Assembly (NCBI GenBank): GCA_965242805.1 | Contig: CBDETD010000002.1 | Span: 1,240,001 to 1,304,000, forward strand | Source of the DNA: JANQEU01 sp965242805 | GTDB taxonomy: Bacteria > Bacteroidota > Bacteroidia > Cytophagales > Cyclobacteriaceae | DNA: 64,000 bases | Direction: 5' to 3' | Shown here: piece by piece, positions 15,973-24,730 of the stretch | How positions within the stretch are numbered: the first letter of the stretch is position 1 | How the letters are laid out: every line of letters begins with the position of its first letter | Notes under the pieces: generated by a model | Seen by the model: only the letters and a program-made list of their open reading frames with translations | The model's database searches: none | Told to the model about the DNA's origin: nothing | Program-made: the position numbers and the translations under genes

Positions 15973-17124
15973 ATGGGACAGATCAGAATCAGATCATTCA
16001 TTCAATATTCCATCCTTCTTTCGTACTTCCTATTTGCTTCTTCTCCAATTCTTGCATGTACAATTGTCAGTGCAATTGCTTCGGATGGTCAAGTTTGGAA
16101 CGCAAATAATGAGGACGGTCCATTTGGTGTTGCCAACTTTATTAACGTTTTCCAAAAATCTGAAAATGTAAAGTATGGTTACTATACATTGTCATATTTC
16201 TCACCTGCATATGGTCAAGGTGGGGGCATTCAGGGTGGTATGAATGAAGCTGGATTAACCTTTGATTTCAATGCGATCTCTTGGGTAGAAGATTTTGACC
16301 CCCATAGCAAGAAGACCTTCCCTGATGGCGATGACGCAATTCTTCCACATATTCTTGCAACCATGGATTCGGTTGAAGAGGTCATTAGCTTTTTTGAAAC
16401 TTATTGGTTTCAAAATGGATTTCGAAGTGCCCAAATGCACGTCGCCGATCGGCAAGGCAGGTTTGCAATCATCAGTGCCTCAGGTATTAAATTAGTAGAA
16501 CAAGGCCAATCTCTGGTTTCAACAAACTTTGATATCTGCAGGAATGAAGATAGTTCGAGGTGCTGGAGGTTTCCAATAGCTACATCGAAATTAGACACTT
16601 GTGGAGCTGGTTTATCAACTATGATGTCAATAAGCCTTGAAACTGCTCAAAAAAATGGAGGGACCATGTACTCCAACATTCAAAATCTTACCACCGGAGA
16701 TGTTTGGTTCTTTTCTAAACACGATCCTGATACCGTAATCAAAACAAACATTGATGAAATGTTGTCCAAGGGTCGTAGGTCTTACACATTCAGTGATTTG
16801 GAATCGCTAATCGAGGACCGTCCTAACTATAGATGGGTAGAACCAAAGCAAATAGAACTGCCAGAAGATGTGCTAAGGAAATATACCGGCACATATCAGA
16901 ATTCATTTGTCGGTAAAATCTTCATCCAAATAAATAAAAAGAGGATTCAACTATCTTTCGGGGATGGAAGGACCGCTATCCTCTATCCCATATCTTCAAA
17001 TGTCTTTTCCCTACCTGATGAAGACGTCAGAGTTGAATTTAATTTTGACATACATGAGAATCGAATGGAAATGAGTTTGCATGAGAATGGATATTGGTCC
17101 TTTACCGCCTGGGAAACTTTATGA
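15973..17124 (+). CDS. Exported Ntn-type amide hydrolase (choloylglycine/penicillin acyltransferase-like)
   Basis: A 383-residue protein with a signal peptide whose predicted cleavage (SSPILA) leaves C29 as the first mature residue, in CTIVSAIASDGQVWNANNED. In the linear-amide hydrolase superfamily (bile salt hydrolase, penicillin V acylase, acyl-CoA:6-APA acyltransferase relatives) this N-terminal Cys is the nucleophile, and the following strand with NNED is conserved. Further family features are GGGIQGGMNEAGLTFDFNA and HVADRQGRFAII. The substrate is unknown. Residues 300-383 form an extra beta domain (RKYTGTYQNSF...) of the type often appended to class C beta-lactamase-like hydrolases. I chose the ATG at 15973; the ATG at 15919 would add 18 residues. 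A lipoprotein interpretation of the same Cys is possible but the lipobox is poor. Confidence 0.72.
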   Translation: MGQIRIRSFIQYSILLSYFLFASSPILACTIVSAIASDGQVWNANNEDGPFGVANFINVFQKSENVKYGYYTLSYFSPAYGQGGGIQGGMNEAGLTFDFNAISWVEDFDPHSKKTFPDGDDAILPHILATMDSVEEVISFFETYWFQNGFRSAQMHVADRQGRFAIISASGIKLVEQGQSLVSTNFDICRNEDSSRCWRFPIATSKLDTCGAGLSTMMSISLETAQKNGGTMYSNIQNLTTGDVWFFSKHDPDTVIKTNIDEMLSKGRRSYTFSDLESLIEDRPNYRWVEPKQIELPEDVLRKYTGTYQNSFVGKIFIQINKKRIQLSFGDGRTAILYPISSNVFSLPDEDVRVEFNFDIHENRMEMSLHENGYWSFTAWETL

Positions 17125-17142
17125 AAATCTACAATCCAACAT

Positions 17143-17955
17143 ATGAAGCAGCCTGAACTGGGGAGAAAAATTGCGGAATTACGAAAGTTAAAAGGACTCA
17201 CACAGGAGGAACTTGTGGGTCTATGTAATATCAGCGTACGAACTATCCAAAGAATTGAGACAGGCGAGGTTACTCCCAGGAGCTACACTGTTAAAACTAT
17301 TCTTTCGGCACTTGGCCACGATTTAAATGAAATTTATATTGATGATTCTCGTTCACACAATTTGTCCAGATGGCTCAATGTTGCCTGGCTGGCAGGAATC
17401 GGGTATTTCATATTAGGATTTCCTGAAGGGTCTATGGATACAATGCGTTTGTCGCAATATGCCAAGGACTATGTACCCGGTTTTGATTTCCTGGCAACCA
17501 CAGATTTCAGTAGAGAATTTTACATCGTCGTAAAAATATTTGTGGTTTTTACGTTTTTCTTCTTTCAAAGGGGATTCATTTTACTGGGATCTGTTTTCAA
17601 TAATTCACTATTGCGTATTACAGCTATAGTGTTGATCAGTGGAATGATCGTCGCAATCATCTATGACATCGTATCACTCTACTATGAATCAAGTGGATAT
17701 TTAATGGCCATGACGGCCATGGCCATAACCTTTGGTGTGTTATTCATTGTCTTTGGAGTAGCGTTGATCAAGTTATATTCTGAACTTGGTGTGTTTTGTG
17801 TACTAGCTGGAATTTTAGAGATCATTGCAGGTTGTTTTTTCCTCTTTGTAAGTCCCATTGGTTTCATCTTTCAAATGCCTGCCGAACTTTTTGAAATTAT
17901 AATTATCTATAAATCCACTGAATTTGTAAAATCTGGAAAGTTGGGAACAACTTGA
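17143..17955 (+). CDS. XRE-family HTH protein with membrane helices
   Basis: A 270-residue protein with an N-terminal lambda-repressor-like helix-turn-helix (residues 6-60: LGRKIAELRKLKGLTQEELV, ISVRTIQRIETGEV) and five or six hydrophobic helices after residue 75. Membrane-tethered XRE regulators of this layout are common in Bacteroidota; most remain uncharacterised and may respond to an envelope or lipid signal. It starts 18 bases after the Ntn hydrolase stop, so the two may be cotranscribed and functionally linked, although no operon evidence beyond spacing exists. The C-terminal half contains MAMTAMAITFGVLFIVFGVA and no recognisable ligand domain. Confidence 0.8.
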   Translation: MKQPELGRKIAELRKLKGLTQEELVGLCNISVRTIQRIETGEVTPRSYTVKTILSALGHDLNEIYIDDSRSHNLSRWLNVAWLAGIGYFILGFPEGSMDTMRLSQYAKDYVPGFDFLATTDFSREFYIVVKIFVVFTFFFFQRGFILLGSVFNNSLLRITAIVLISGMIVAIIYDIVSLYYESSGYLMAMTAMAITFGVLFIVFGVALIKLYSELGVFCVLAGILEIIAGCFFLFVSPIGFIFQMPAELFEIIIIYKSTEFVKSGKLGTT

Positions 17956-18057
17956 CAGTGTACGTTTGTTACGTATGACAATTCAATTCCTGACCATTTT
18001 CTATACCTTTCCCCCTATTTGGATCGTACAAATAGATAAATCCAATATTCCTCAATT

Positions 18058-19032
18058 ATGAAATCTCTTTATGTGGTAATCACATCTTTGGTATTTCTTG
18101 TAATACCGCTAAAAGCGTTTTCAGTTGAAGGCGATTATTACACATACCACACCGAGATTTACAAGGCTGAAGAACTCATTGTTCAGCAGTCATTTTCTGA
18201 GGCATTGAACATTTATCGGAGAGTTTTTGATACGTATGACTTCATATTTGTTCGGGATTATAAAGTCGCCACACAGATTGCATGGCATCTGGGTTTGGAA
18301 GATAAAGCCTATAAATACCTTAGGTTAGGAATTGCGGGTGGTTGGGAAATGAAATCCATTAAACGAAATAGATTCCTGAAAGGCCTGCGTCGACAAAAGG
18401 AATGGTCCACCATTCAAAACCAATATGATTCCCTTTGGGGAGTCTATCAAAAAAAAATCAAGCAGGAAATAAGGTCTGAAGTGCGTCAAATGAGCCTTAG
18501 AGATCAGAGAAAAGCATTTGGGGCCATATTTCGCCTGGGATCAAACTCTCGTGATCGTTTTGGTGAAAATAAATTTGCACCACTAAATGAGAAGCACGTT
18601 TTACGATTGTTGGAAATTATTGAGAATGATGGTTTCCCCGGAGAAAAACTTGTTGGCTTTGAACCATGGGGACAAGGTATTCTGAGCCGACATAATTCAA
18701 TTTCCCAGGCGTATTGTAAGGCTGACACTTTGTATTCATATGTTAGACCTATCCTTCTCTCGTCCATCAAAAAAGGCAATTTATCCCCAGCAAGTTTTGC
18801 CTGGATAGATGAGTGGTTTCAGACAGTTGAAAGTGGGTGGTCTACAGGATCTTATGGATACCTCAAACAGCTAAAGAAAACTGATATAGTCAAATCCAAT
18901 GAAATGAGAAAGCAGGTTGGATTGAGAAGAATCGAAACCAGGAATCAACTGATTGACATCCAAAACAAGACCCAAATGGATTTCTATTTACCTGCCCAGC
19001 CAAAGAAGAATGGGAAAATACCAGTAAACTAA
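18058..19032 (+). CDS. Exported protein of unknown function, DUF6624-like region
   Basis: A 324-residue protein with a signal peptide (LYVVITSLVFLVIPLKAFS). Residues 30-120 are helical and TPR-like, including LNIYRRVFDTYD and YLRLGIAGGWEM. The second half, from about residue 140, has the order LRDQRKAF, then FPGEKLVGFEPWGQ, HNSISQAYC, IKKGNLSPASFAWIDEW, which resembles the pattern of DUF6624 proteins (a D-x-x-R segment, GWP, vG, QHAD and a basic C-terminal helix). The His and Asp residues conserved in that family are only partly present. No function can be assigned. It stands alone between the XRE gene and a LamG lipoprotein. Confidence 0.6.
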   Translation: MKSLYVVITSLVFLVIPLKAFSVEGDYYTYHTEIYKAEELIVQQSFSEALNIYRRVFDTYDFIFVRDYKVATQIAWHLGLEDKAYKYLRLGIAGGWEMKSIKRNRFLKGLRRQKEWSTIQNQYDSLWGVYQKKIKQEIRSEVRQMSLRDQRKAFGAIFRLGSNSRDRFGENKFAPLNEKHVLRLLEIIENDGFPGEKLVGFEPWGQGILSRHNSISQAYCKADTLYSYVRPILLSSIKKGNLSPASFAWIDEWFQTVESGWSTGSYGYLKQLKKTDIVKSNEMRKQVGLRRIETRNQLIDIQNKTQMDFYLPAQPKKNGKIPVN

Positions 19033-19183
19033 TCGGACACAAATTGGCCCTGTTGAATTGACTATTGTCATTTCATTTGATCAAAAGAACAGATATCTTA
19101 AGGTTGTCTTGTTCAGGTGCGTGACTACTGTATCAAGGATGAAAATAGCCTACCTATCAACTATCTAACTTTAAAAAAAGGCT

Positions 19184-20323
19184 ATGAAAAAACTTGTTTA
19201 CATTCTTGGTATCGTAATTCCAACGGCATTTGTTTCTCTGATTGGCTGCAATGACGAAGACACTGAACAAATGAAAGATCTGGATGACGTCTTCGTAGGA
19301 TTTTGGATTAAGCTCAATGGAAATGGGCGGATCATAATTGATTCCGAAGGGTATGCATGGGGAGTTCAGATAGTGAAGAACGGGGAAGTAACTATGGCCA
19401 GATGGGACTATAGTGGGACAGCACTTAATACAGAAGCCAGTGGTCCGATGTTCACCATTTCTGAAATGTCCGCAGGATCTTTTAAAGGAGCAAATAGTGA
19501 GGAACAAATAAATGGTACATATGCCATTGATTCCGTGATCAACTCTTCACATTACTATTACCGTATCAATCTGAATTCTGCCATTCTTGACGGCTTGTAT
19601 TTACCTGGTGGAACAGGTGGGGATTGGTCGGTGAATGGATATTATGCCAAAATATTCCACCTGGATGGAAGTGATGCCACGTTAGGTAATGCTCCGGTAG
19701 AAGAAAGGGTGGCAGCACATTATCCATTTGATGGCAATGCAAATGACCATGTAGGGAATCAAAACGCCAGCTTGTATGGAAATCCTTCTTTTGCTGCCGA
19801 CAGAAATGGGAATAGCTCTAGTGCCCTACTTCTCGATGGAACAGATGATTATGTGGAATTAGGGGATTTTAACCTCGGGTCTTCCTTTTCAGTTTCCTTT
19901 TGGATCAATCCTATGACTACGGAAAATGGGCAGGCTTTTATTGCATTGAATACATATGCAATTTGCAATTTCTGTGAGAATGGAATGATTCTAGGTTATT
20001 GGAGTGATGGTGTACATATTGATATTTTAGGCAATTATTATGAGGCGGGTACCCCTATTACCGGCTGGCACCATTTGGCTTTGACCATTGAGGAACAATC
20101 AGGATCCAGCCAGGTGACCGTTTACCGAAACGGATCTGTCCTGTGGGCTCATGCCATCAGTGCGGTTGTGCCTCAAACCAATTTGAGGCCATGGTTTTTA
20201 GGTCAGGAAATTGATGGGGCCAGCACGACCTCAAATTTCTTTAATGGAATGGTTGATGATGTTCGGTTTTATACCGATGTATTGGCCGAATCAGAAGTTG
20301 CTACATTATATTCAGATATGTGA
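19184..20323 (+). CDS. LamG/concanavalin-fold lipoprotein
   Basis: A 379-residue surface or periplasmic lipoprotein with the lipid Cys at residue 22 (FVSLIGCNDED). Residues 38-155 form an uncharacterised beta-rich domain. Residues 180-379 are a LamG-type jellyroll: AAHYPFDGNANDHVGNQNA, LLLDGTDDYVELGDF, FSVSFWINPMT, TGWHHLALTIEEQSGSSQVT, FNGMVDDVRFYTDVLAESEV. This fold usually binds carbohydrates or proteins. There is no catalytic motif and no C-terminal sorting domain. It is monocistronic by spacing. Its ligand is unknown. Confidence 0.75.
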   Translation: MKKLVYILGIVIPTAFVSLIGCNDEDTEQMKDLDDVFVGFWIKLNGNGRIIIDSEGYAWGVQIVKNGEVTMARWDYSGTALNTEASGPMFTISEMSAGSFKGANSEEQINGTYAIDSVINSSHYYYRINLNSAILDGLYLPGGTGGDWSVNGYYAKIFHLDGSDATLGNAPVEERVAAHYPFDGNANDHVGNQNASLYGNPSFAADRNGNSSSALLLDGTDDYVELGDFNLGSSFSVSFWINPMTTENGQAFIALNTYAICNFCENGMILGYWSDGVHIDILGNYYEAGTPITGWHHLALTIEEQSGSSQVTVYRNGSVLWAHAISAVVPQTNLRPWFLGQEIDGASTTSNFFNGMVDDVRFYTDVLAESEVATLYSDM

Positions 20324-20421
20324 AACCATCCTGTCACATTCATATGTTTTGAAGCCTAATGGCAGAGATTGGGAGAATAATGGTATAATTTCAAATAATT
20401 GAATTCCTAAATATTCTAGTC

Positions 20422-20841
20422 ATGGGAGTAATGGAGAACAAACGTATCATAAGAGAATATATCGAAAAAGTTGTCAATACTGGCAACATGGATCATATCG
20501 ATGATTATTTATCCGAAGACTACACCGAGGTTCATAATTTTATCAGAGAAACCATTGGAATTGAGGAGGCCAAGAATCGGGTATTAGGTATTCGAAACAC
20601 CTATCCTGATTTTAATGTCATAGTTGACCAACAAATTGCTGAGGGAGATTGGGTTGCTACTTGCTGTACTATGTCTGGTACTCATCTGGGTGAATGGCTC
20701 AATATGGAACCAACCGGCAAAAAAGTCTCTTACACAGCTGTTGTCGTCGATAAAATAGTTGATGGAAAAATAGTTGAGCATGGGGGTGCTGCAAATGTTT
20801 TTGATGCATTTTATGAACTCGGCATCATCAAAGTAGAATGA
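20422..20841 (+). CDS. SnoaL-like ester cyclase family protein
   Basis: A 139-residue cytosolic protein with the SnoaL/NTF2-like cone fold: RIIREYIEKVVNTGNMDHID, FIRETIGIEEAKNRVLG, YPDFNVIVDQQIAEGDWVAT, MSGTHLGEW, MEPTGKKVSYTAVVVDKI, KIVEHGG. This is the ester cyclase (polyketide cyclase-like) branch, widespread as a single gene of unknown substrate. An internal ATG at 20431 could also serve as start. It is followed by two REP-like palindromes. No polyketide genes are near, so a polyketide role is unlikely. Confidence 0.82.
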   Translation: MGVMENKRIIREYIEKVVNTGNMDHIDDYLSEDYTEVHNFIRETIGIEEAKNRVLGIRNTYPDFNVIVDQQIAEGDWVATCCTMSGTHLGEWLNMEPTGKKVSYTAVVVDKIVDGKIVEHGGAANVFDAFYELGIIKVE

Positions 20842-20862
20842 TATCGGAATCCGAAAACTAGT

Positions 20863-20887
20863 TGGCGCTCGTTTCTAACGAGTGCCA
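20863..20887. repeat. REP-like palindrome, copy A
   Basis: Arms GGCGCTCGTT and AACGAGTGCC pair with one G-T wobble around the loop TCT. It is identical to copy B, 42 bases away, except for one base in the loop. The pair lies just after the SnoaL gene. Confidence 0.68.
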
Positions 20888-20904
20888 GAAACCTAAACAC
20901 GAGA

Positions 20905-20929
20905 TGGCGCTCGTTTGTAACGAGTGCCA
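20905..20929. repeat. REP-like palindrome, copy B
   Basis: The same arms GGCGCTCGTT and AACGAGTGCC with the loop TGT. The two copies form a direct tandem pair spaced like REP doublets known from other bacteria. No transposase of the RAYT type is in the window. Confidence 0.68.
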
Positions 20930-21045
20930 TAAACTCCTATTCGACAGTACTTACATCAACATAGTTTCGGGTTCATTATCTTTATGTTATTAGTAACCTG
21001 GGCCATTTGCACCATGGCCAGGTAGGTCAAAAACATTTCTGAACA

Positions 21046-21531
21046 ATGAATTATCATCTCTATTCAACTGGTTTTTTGTGTTTTCTGGTTTTAATACTCA
21101 TTCAAGGTTGTTCATCCAATACCAGTAACAAGCCTAATACCGAACAGGAGAGCAAGGAATTACTGGCAACGATTGAACTTTTCAATTCAGCATTTAATAA
21201 CGGTGAAGTTGAGAAGTTGGAGTCGATGATCACAGATAATTACCTACACACTAACGGAAATTCCAAATCAATAAGAAAAGCTGACTGGATCTCATACTTA
21301 CAGAAAAGACAGAAAGAATTGGCAAATGGAGATCTGATCGTGAACAATTACCAAATGAGTGAAACAGAGATCGAAATGTATGGTGATATGGCGATAGTAA
21401 CCGGGAAAATATCCTTTGTATCCATAAGGTCGGGAGAACAGAAAGAAAATGAATTCAGGATAACAAATATTTGGGTCAATGAGGCTGGAATGTGGAAAAG
21501 AGCTGGATTCCATGATACAAGGATCAAATAG
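21046..21531 (+). CDS. NTF2-like (DUF4440 type) lipoprotein
   Basis: A 161-residue lipoprotein with the lipid Cys at residue 22 (LILIQGCSSNT). The mature part is a small NTF2-like domain: ELLATIELFNSAFNNGEVEK, MITDNYLHTNGNSKSI, DLIVNNYQMSETEIEMYGD, MAIVTGKISF, FRITNIWVNEAGMWKRAGFH. This arrangement matches the DUF4440/SnoaL-like group often seen as stand-alone periplasmic proteins. No catalytic residues can be named. It is a single-gene unit flanked by REP-like palindromes. Confidence 0.78.
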   Translation: MNYHLYSTGFLCFLVLILIQGCSSNTSNKPNTEQESKELLATIELFNSAFNNGEVEKLESMITDNYLHTNGNSKSIRKADWISYLQKRQKELANGDLIVNNYQMSETEIEMYGDMAIVTGKISFVSIRSGEQKENEFRITNIWVNEAGMWKRAGFHDTRIK

Positions 21532-21543
21532 CTTCATACTCCG

Positions 21544-21572
21544 TTGGCGTGCTGTTATAATGCGATGCCCAA
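21544..21572. repeat. Degenerate REP-like element
   Basis: This stretch aligns with the 15754 palindrome at most positions (TTGGC, GC, GTT-TAA, GCG, TGCC), but its arms no longer pair well. I read it as a decayed copy, 12 bases after the NTF2-like gene. Confidence 0.4.
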
Positions 21573-21631
21573 ATTCTTTGTTGACCAATCATAGCTTCAG
21601 ATACTGAACACCGTAAATACGCCTACCCCAC

Positions 21632-21662
21632 TTTGACTAAAACTTTTATATGGTTACCTTTA
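21632..21662 (+). promoter_or_regulatory. Bacteroidota-type promoter of the serine hydrolase
   Basis: TTTG (21632-21635) and TACCTTTA (21655-21662) are separated by 19 bases, matching the -33 TTTG and -7 TAnnTTTG elements of the phylum's primary sigma factor with one mismatch. The serine hydrolase ATG follows 57 bases later. Confidence 0.55.
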
Positions 21663-21719
21663 ATATAATCCCTTAGCTAAGATCACTGTCTTGGCAAGGT
21701 CAAAAAACTCAAGAAATCT

Positions 21720-23387
21720 ATGCGAAAACAACTTAATATTTCCGCATTGGGGATTTTATTGGTTGGTGCCACCATTGGAAATGCCCAAACCATTGAAAGT
21801 AGAATTGCGCAAATCGCCGATTCACTTTGCTATCATTATGGAGATTCAATATTTCCCGGAACAGTAGTACTTGTAGTTAAAGATGATGAGACCGTGTTCA
21901 ATAAAGGGTATGGGCTAGCCAATATGGAATATAATATTCCAAATAGCCCATCAACAGCTTTTTACTTGGGTTCGGTATCCAAGATGTTCACTGGCTATGC
22001 TATTTCTCTGCTTATCGAGCAGGGAAAAATCTCCGCAGAAGATAACATCCGGAAATATCTTACAAAGTTACCTGACTATGGTCATACGGTTACTATAGAC
22101 CATTTACTACACCATACCAGTGGGATCCCTAATGATATTCGGTTGATATATGAAGCGGGCTGGTCCCTTGAAGACAGAATCACCTATGACCAACTCTTAA
22201 GATTGACTTACGCTCAAAAGAAACTCAACTTCCCTCCAGGTGAAAAATTCGAGTATTCAAATACAGGGTACCTCTTTTTGGCAGAGATAGTTAGTAAAGT
22301 GACCGGTATGTCATTCAGGGAATGGACACAACAAAATATTTTTGATACACTTCAGATGACTCAATCCACCTTTGTTGATGACCAGGGATTGATCATTCCG
22401 AACAAAGCAAACAGCTACTATCTTGATCATGATGGTGAGTTAAAAGTATCACCTAATAATTCACAGGTCCCTGGACCAAGTTCATTGGTTTCAAACACCA
22501 CTGACCTGGCAAAATGGGCCAAATTCCTTCACAATCCACCTGACAAATTGAAACCAGTACTTGAAAGGATGTTTACAAAAGGAATCTTGAATGATGGTCA
22601 GGAGATCACAGTTGGATACAGCGTTCGTTTAAGAGAATATGACGGTTTGAAATGGATAATCCATCAGGGACATTGGCCGAATTTCTTTAGCCTATTCGTT
22701 TATTTTCCGGAGTTAAAGCTGACGGTTGCAACATTGAGTAATTACAAGAGGGGTAGCTGGGCATTTGCAAACGAAATTTCGGCCTTATATCAACCAGTGA
22801 CAAAGGAAAAGAAGCCCGATCCATCTCCCGATAGAGGTCCACTTGTATCGGCCTCATTACTGAAGTCCTACACTGGGACCTACCATCTTTCACCTGGCTT
22901 TTACATGAAAGTGAGCTTAAAAGACAATCGGCTTTTTTCCAATATTTCCTTTGATCGGGAAGAGGTATTCCCGATGACGGCCATTTCCGATTCAACTTAT
23001 TATATTGAAGATTATCGTTGGAAGTACATCACTTTTATGAAGGACAAAAGCGGCGTGGTAACCCATGCCATATACGATGATAACGTATGTCCAAAAGTTC
23101 CCGATGTATCTGGGTCCAACCCAAAGAAAGAGGATTACGTGGGTAGATATGTCAGTGATGAAATTGAGACATTGTACCTAGTCAAATATGAAGAAAATCA
23201 GCTAACCTTGAATCATCTCCGGATTGGGCCGCAAAAAATTAATCACGTGCGAAATGACGATTTCCTGGTAACAAGGTGGGAAGGTAGATTTCCAAAGGGT
23301 ATAATGTTTACTAGAGATACAAATGGTAATATCAATGGATTTCAAATGGAAAATCATTTCTTCACGAAAATTGATGAAAGCAATTAA
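21720..23387 (+). CDS. Class C beta-lactamase-like serine hydrolase
   Basis: A 555-residue exported hydrolase of the beta-lactamase/DD-peptidase (S12) family. The signal peptide ends near NAQ (residue 23). The catalytic set is S85-V-S-K88 in YLGSVSKMFTGYA, Y179-S-N181 in FEYSNTGYLF, and the third box is probably HQGHWPNFFS, where HxG replaces KTG. After about residue 375 comes an appended beta-rich region with two similar repeats (LKSYTGTYHLSPG and KEDYVGRYVSDEIETLYLV) of the type attached to many Bacteroidota S12 hydrolases. Likely substrates are peptidoglycan-derived or other D-amino esters/amides; resistance to beta-lactams should not be assumed. It has its own promoter and is monocistronic. 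Confidence 0.87.
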   Translation: MRKQLNISALGILLVGATIGNAQTIESRIAQIADSLCYHYGDSIFPGTVVLVVKDDETVFNKGYGLANMEYNIPNSPSTAFYLGSVSKMFTGYAISLLIEQGKISAEDNIRKYLTKLPDYGHTVTIDHLLHHTSGIPNDIRLIYEAGWSLEDRITYDQLLRLTYAQKKLNFPPGEKFEYSNTGYLFLAEIVSKVTGMSFREWTQQNIFDTLQMTQSTFVDDQGLIIPNKANSYYLDHDGELKVSPNNSQVPGPSSLVSNTTDLAKWAKFLHNPPDKLKPVLERMFTKGILNDGQEITVGYSVRLREYDGLKWIIHQGHWPNFFSLFVYFPELKLTVATLSNYKRGSWAFANEISALYQPVTKEKKPDPSPDRGPLVSASLLKSYTGTYHLSPGFYMKVSLKDNRLFSNISFDREEVFPMTAISDSTYYIEDYRWKYITFMKDKSGVVTHAIYDDNVCPKVPDVSGSNPKKEDYVGRYVSDEIETLYLVKYEENQLTLNHLRIGPQKINHVRNDDFLVTRWEGRFPKGIMFTRDTNGNINGFQMENHFFTKIDESN

Positions 23388-23502
23388 CTCTCTTGGAGTA
23401 GGTATTTGTAATATGCGGATTGGTGACCCACCGATTTATTGATCTATTCATTGAGGATTAAACCACGGCACAATAACTTAACAGTTATAATGTAGATCAA
23501 CG

Positions 23503-24615
23503 TTGGACATTCTCTCATTTATACTCCTCCTCGGTGCCATACATGGTGTTTTTTTGTCCATCGTCCTTGTGACACTGAAAAATACCCGCACGTTGGCCAA
23601 TCGACTGTTGGCGTTGATCCTGATTATGTTTTCCACCATTATAATCGTACATGCTCTATTTCACCAGGAGGCCGACCATAACCTAACCAAAGCATTTTCT
23701 GAAGATTATCACCTGATCACCTCCCCTTATATTTTCGATACACTCGCATTGATGATCGGCCCCCTCACCTACTACTATTTCAAAGCCATCGTGGATCCAA
23801 AATTCACTTTCCAAAAAGGTCGATTGATCCATTTCATTCCTGCAATCGTGTGCTTCGCTGTATTGCTCACAATTGCCATGATCACAGGAGGTACATTTCC
23901 TGGTGGAGACAGGATTTCTTCAGTCTTTTTGGTAATCAGAGGATTTGTCTTCGTGCAATTTCTCTTTTACATCATATTGATGGTCCGATATGGTTATGAA
24001 AAGGTATGGGCTACCAAAAATCTCGATCTTGGAGGTGGTACAGTTCAGTGGTTGTCTGTCCTGATAGCTTCTTATGTAGTGATCTGGAGCGTAGCCATTT
24101 TGCTATCCATGACTGATGCGGGAAATGAAACCTGGAATTATGTGTGGGTTATCTCCTCTGTCCTCATTTATGCGTGTGGTTACCTGGGACTTAGACAACC
24201 TGGAGTTTTTCAGGGTACACTTCCGTCGAAACCAGAACCAGAAGAAAAATACAAGAAATCCATTCTGTCTGTTGAAAAAGCTGATGAATATGTTAGAAAA
24301 CTTCGGGATATTATGGATCAGGAACGTCCCTACCTCAATGCTGAACTTTCTCTTCCTATAATGGCAGCGAAATTGAAAATACCTGTTCATCATCTTTCAC
24401 AGGTCATCAATGAACAGTTTCATCAGAATTTCTCTGAATATGTCAATTACTATCGGGTTTCACATGCTCGAGTCCTCCTTCAGGATGAAAGTAATGATCA
24501 TCTTAAGATCGCGGAAATTGGTTATCAATCCGGATTCAATTCACTTTCCGTTTTCAATACAGCTTTCAAAAAAGTATGCAATAAAACCCCTCGACAATTC
24601 AGAGAAGAGAACTAA
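23503..24615 (+). CDS. 7TM-AraC family transcriptional regulator, TTG start
   Basis: A 370-residue protein with seven or eight hydrophobic helices in the first 240 residues and an AraC-type double helix-turn-helix at the C terminus: LSLPIMAAKLKIPVHHLSQV, FSEYVNYYRVSHARVLLQ, KIAEIGYQSGFNSLSVFNTA, KKVCNKTPRQFREEN. Membrane-bound AraC regulators of this form are a Bacteroidota speciality; their ligands are unknown. The start must be TTG at 23503 (LDILSFILLL) because an in-frame stop lies at 23488-23490 and no ATG follows before the first helix. It sits alone between the serine hydrolase and a methyltransferase-family membrane protein. Confidence 0.88.
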   Translation: MDILSFILLLGAIHGVFLSIVLVTLKNTRTLANRLLALILIMFSTIIIVHALFHQEADHNLTKAFSEDYHLITSPYIFDTLALMIGPLTYYYFKAIVDPKFTFQKGRLIHFIPAIVCFAVLLTIAMITGGTFPGGDRISSVFLVIRGFVFVQFLFYIILMVRYGYEKVWATKNLDLGGGTVQWLSVLIASYVVIWSVAILLSMTDAGNETWNYVWVISSVLIYACGYLGLRQPGVFQGTLPSKPEPEEKYKKSILSVEKADEYVRKLRDIMDQERPYLNAELSLPIMAAKLKIPVHHLSQVINEQFHQNFSEYVNYYRVSHARVLLQDESNDHLKIAEIGYQSGFNSLSVFNTAFKKVCNKTPRQFREEN

Positions 24616-24730
24616 AACATACACTTCCATTTAGTTGCCCTATAAATCCGAATGACAAGATTATAGGATCAATAGTTGATGGTACTTCCTACCCTTAGTT
24701 TAGCTTCTATAGATCAAAACCATTTTCCTA

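Noticed and set aside
20863..20929. Tandem palindromes considered as a tiny CRISPR array
   Set aside because: There are only two units of 25 bases with a 17-base spacer, each unit is itself a hairpin, and no cas gene is near; REP-like elements explain them.
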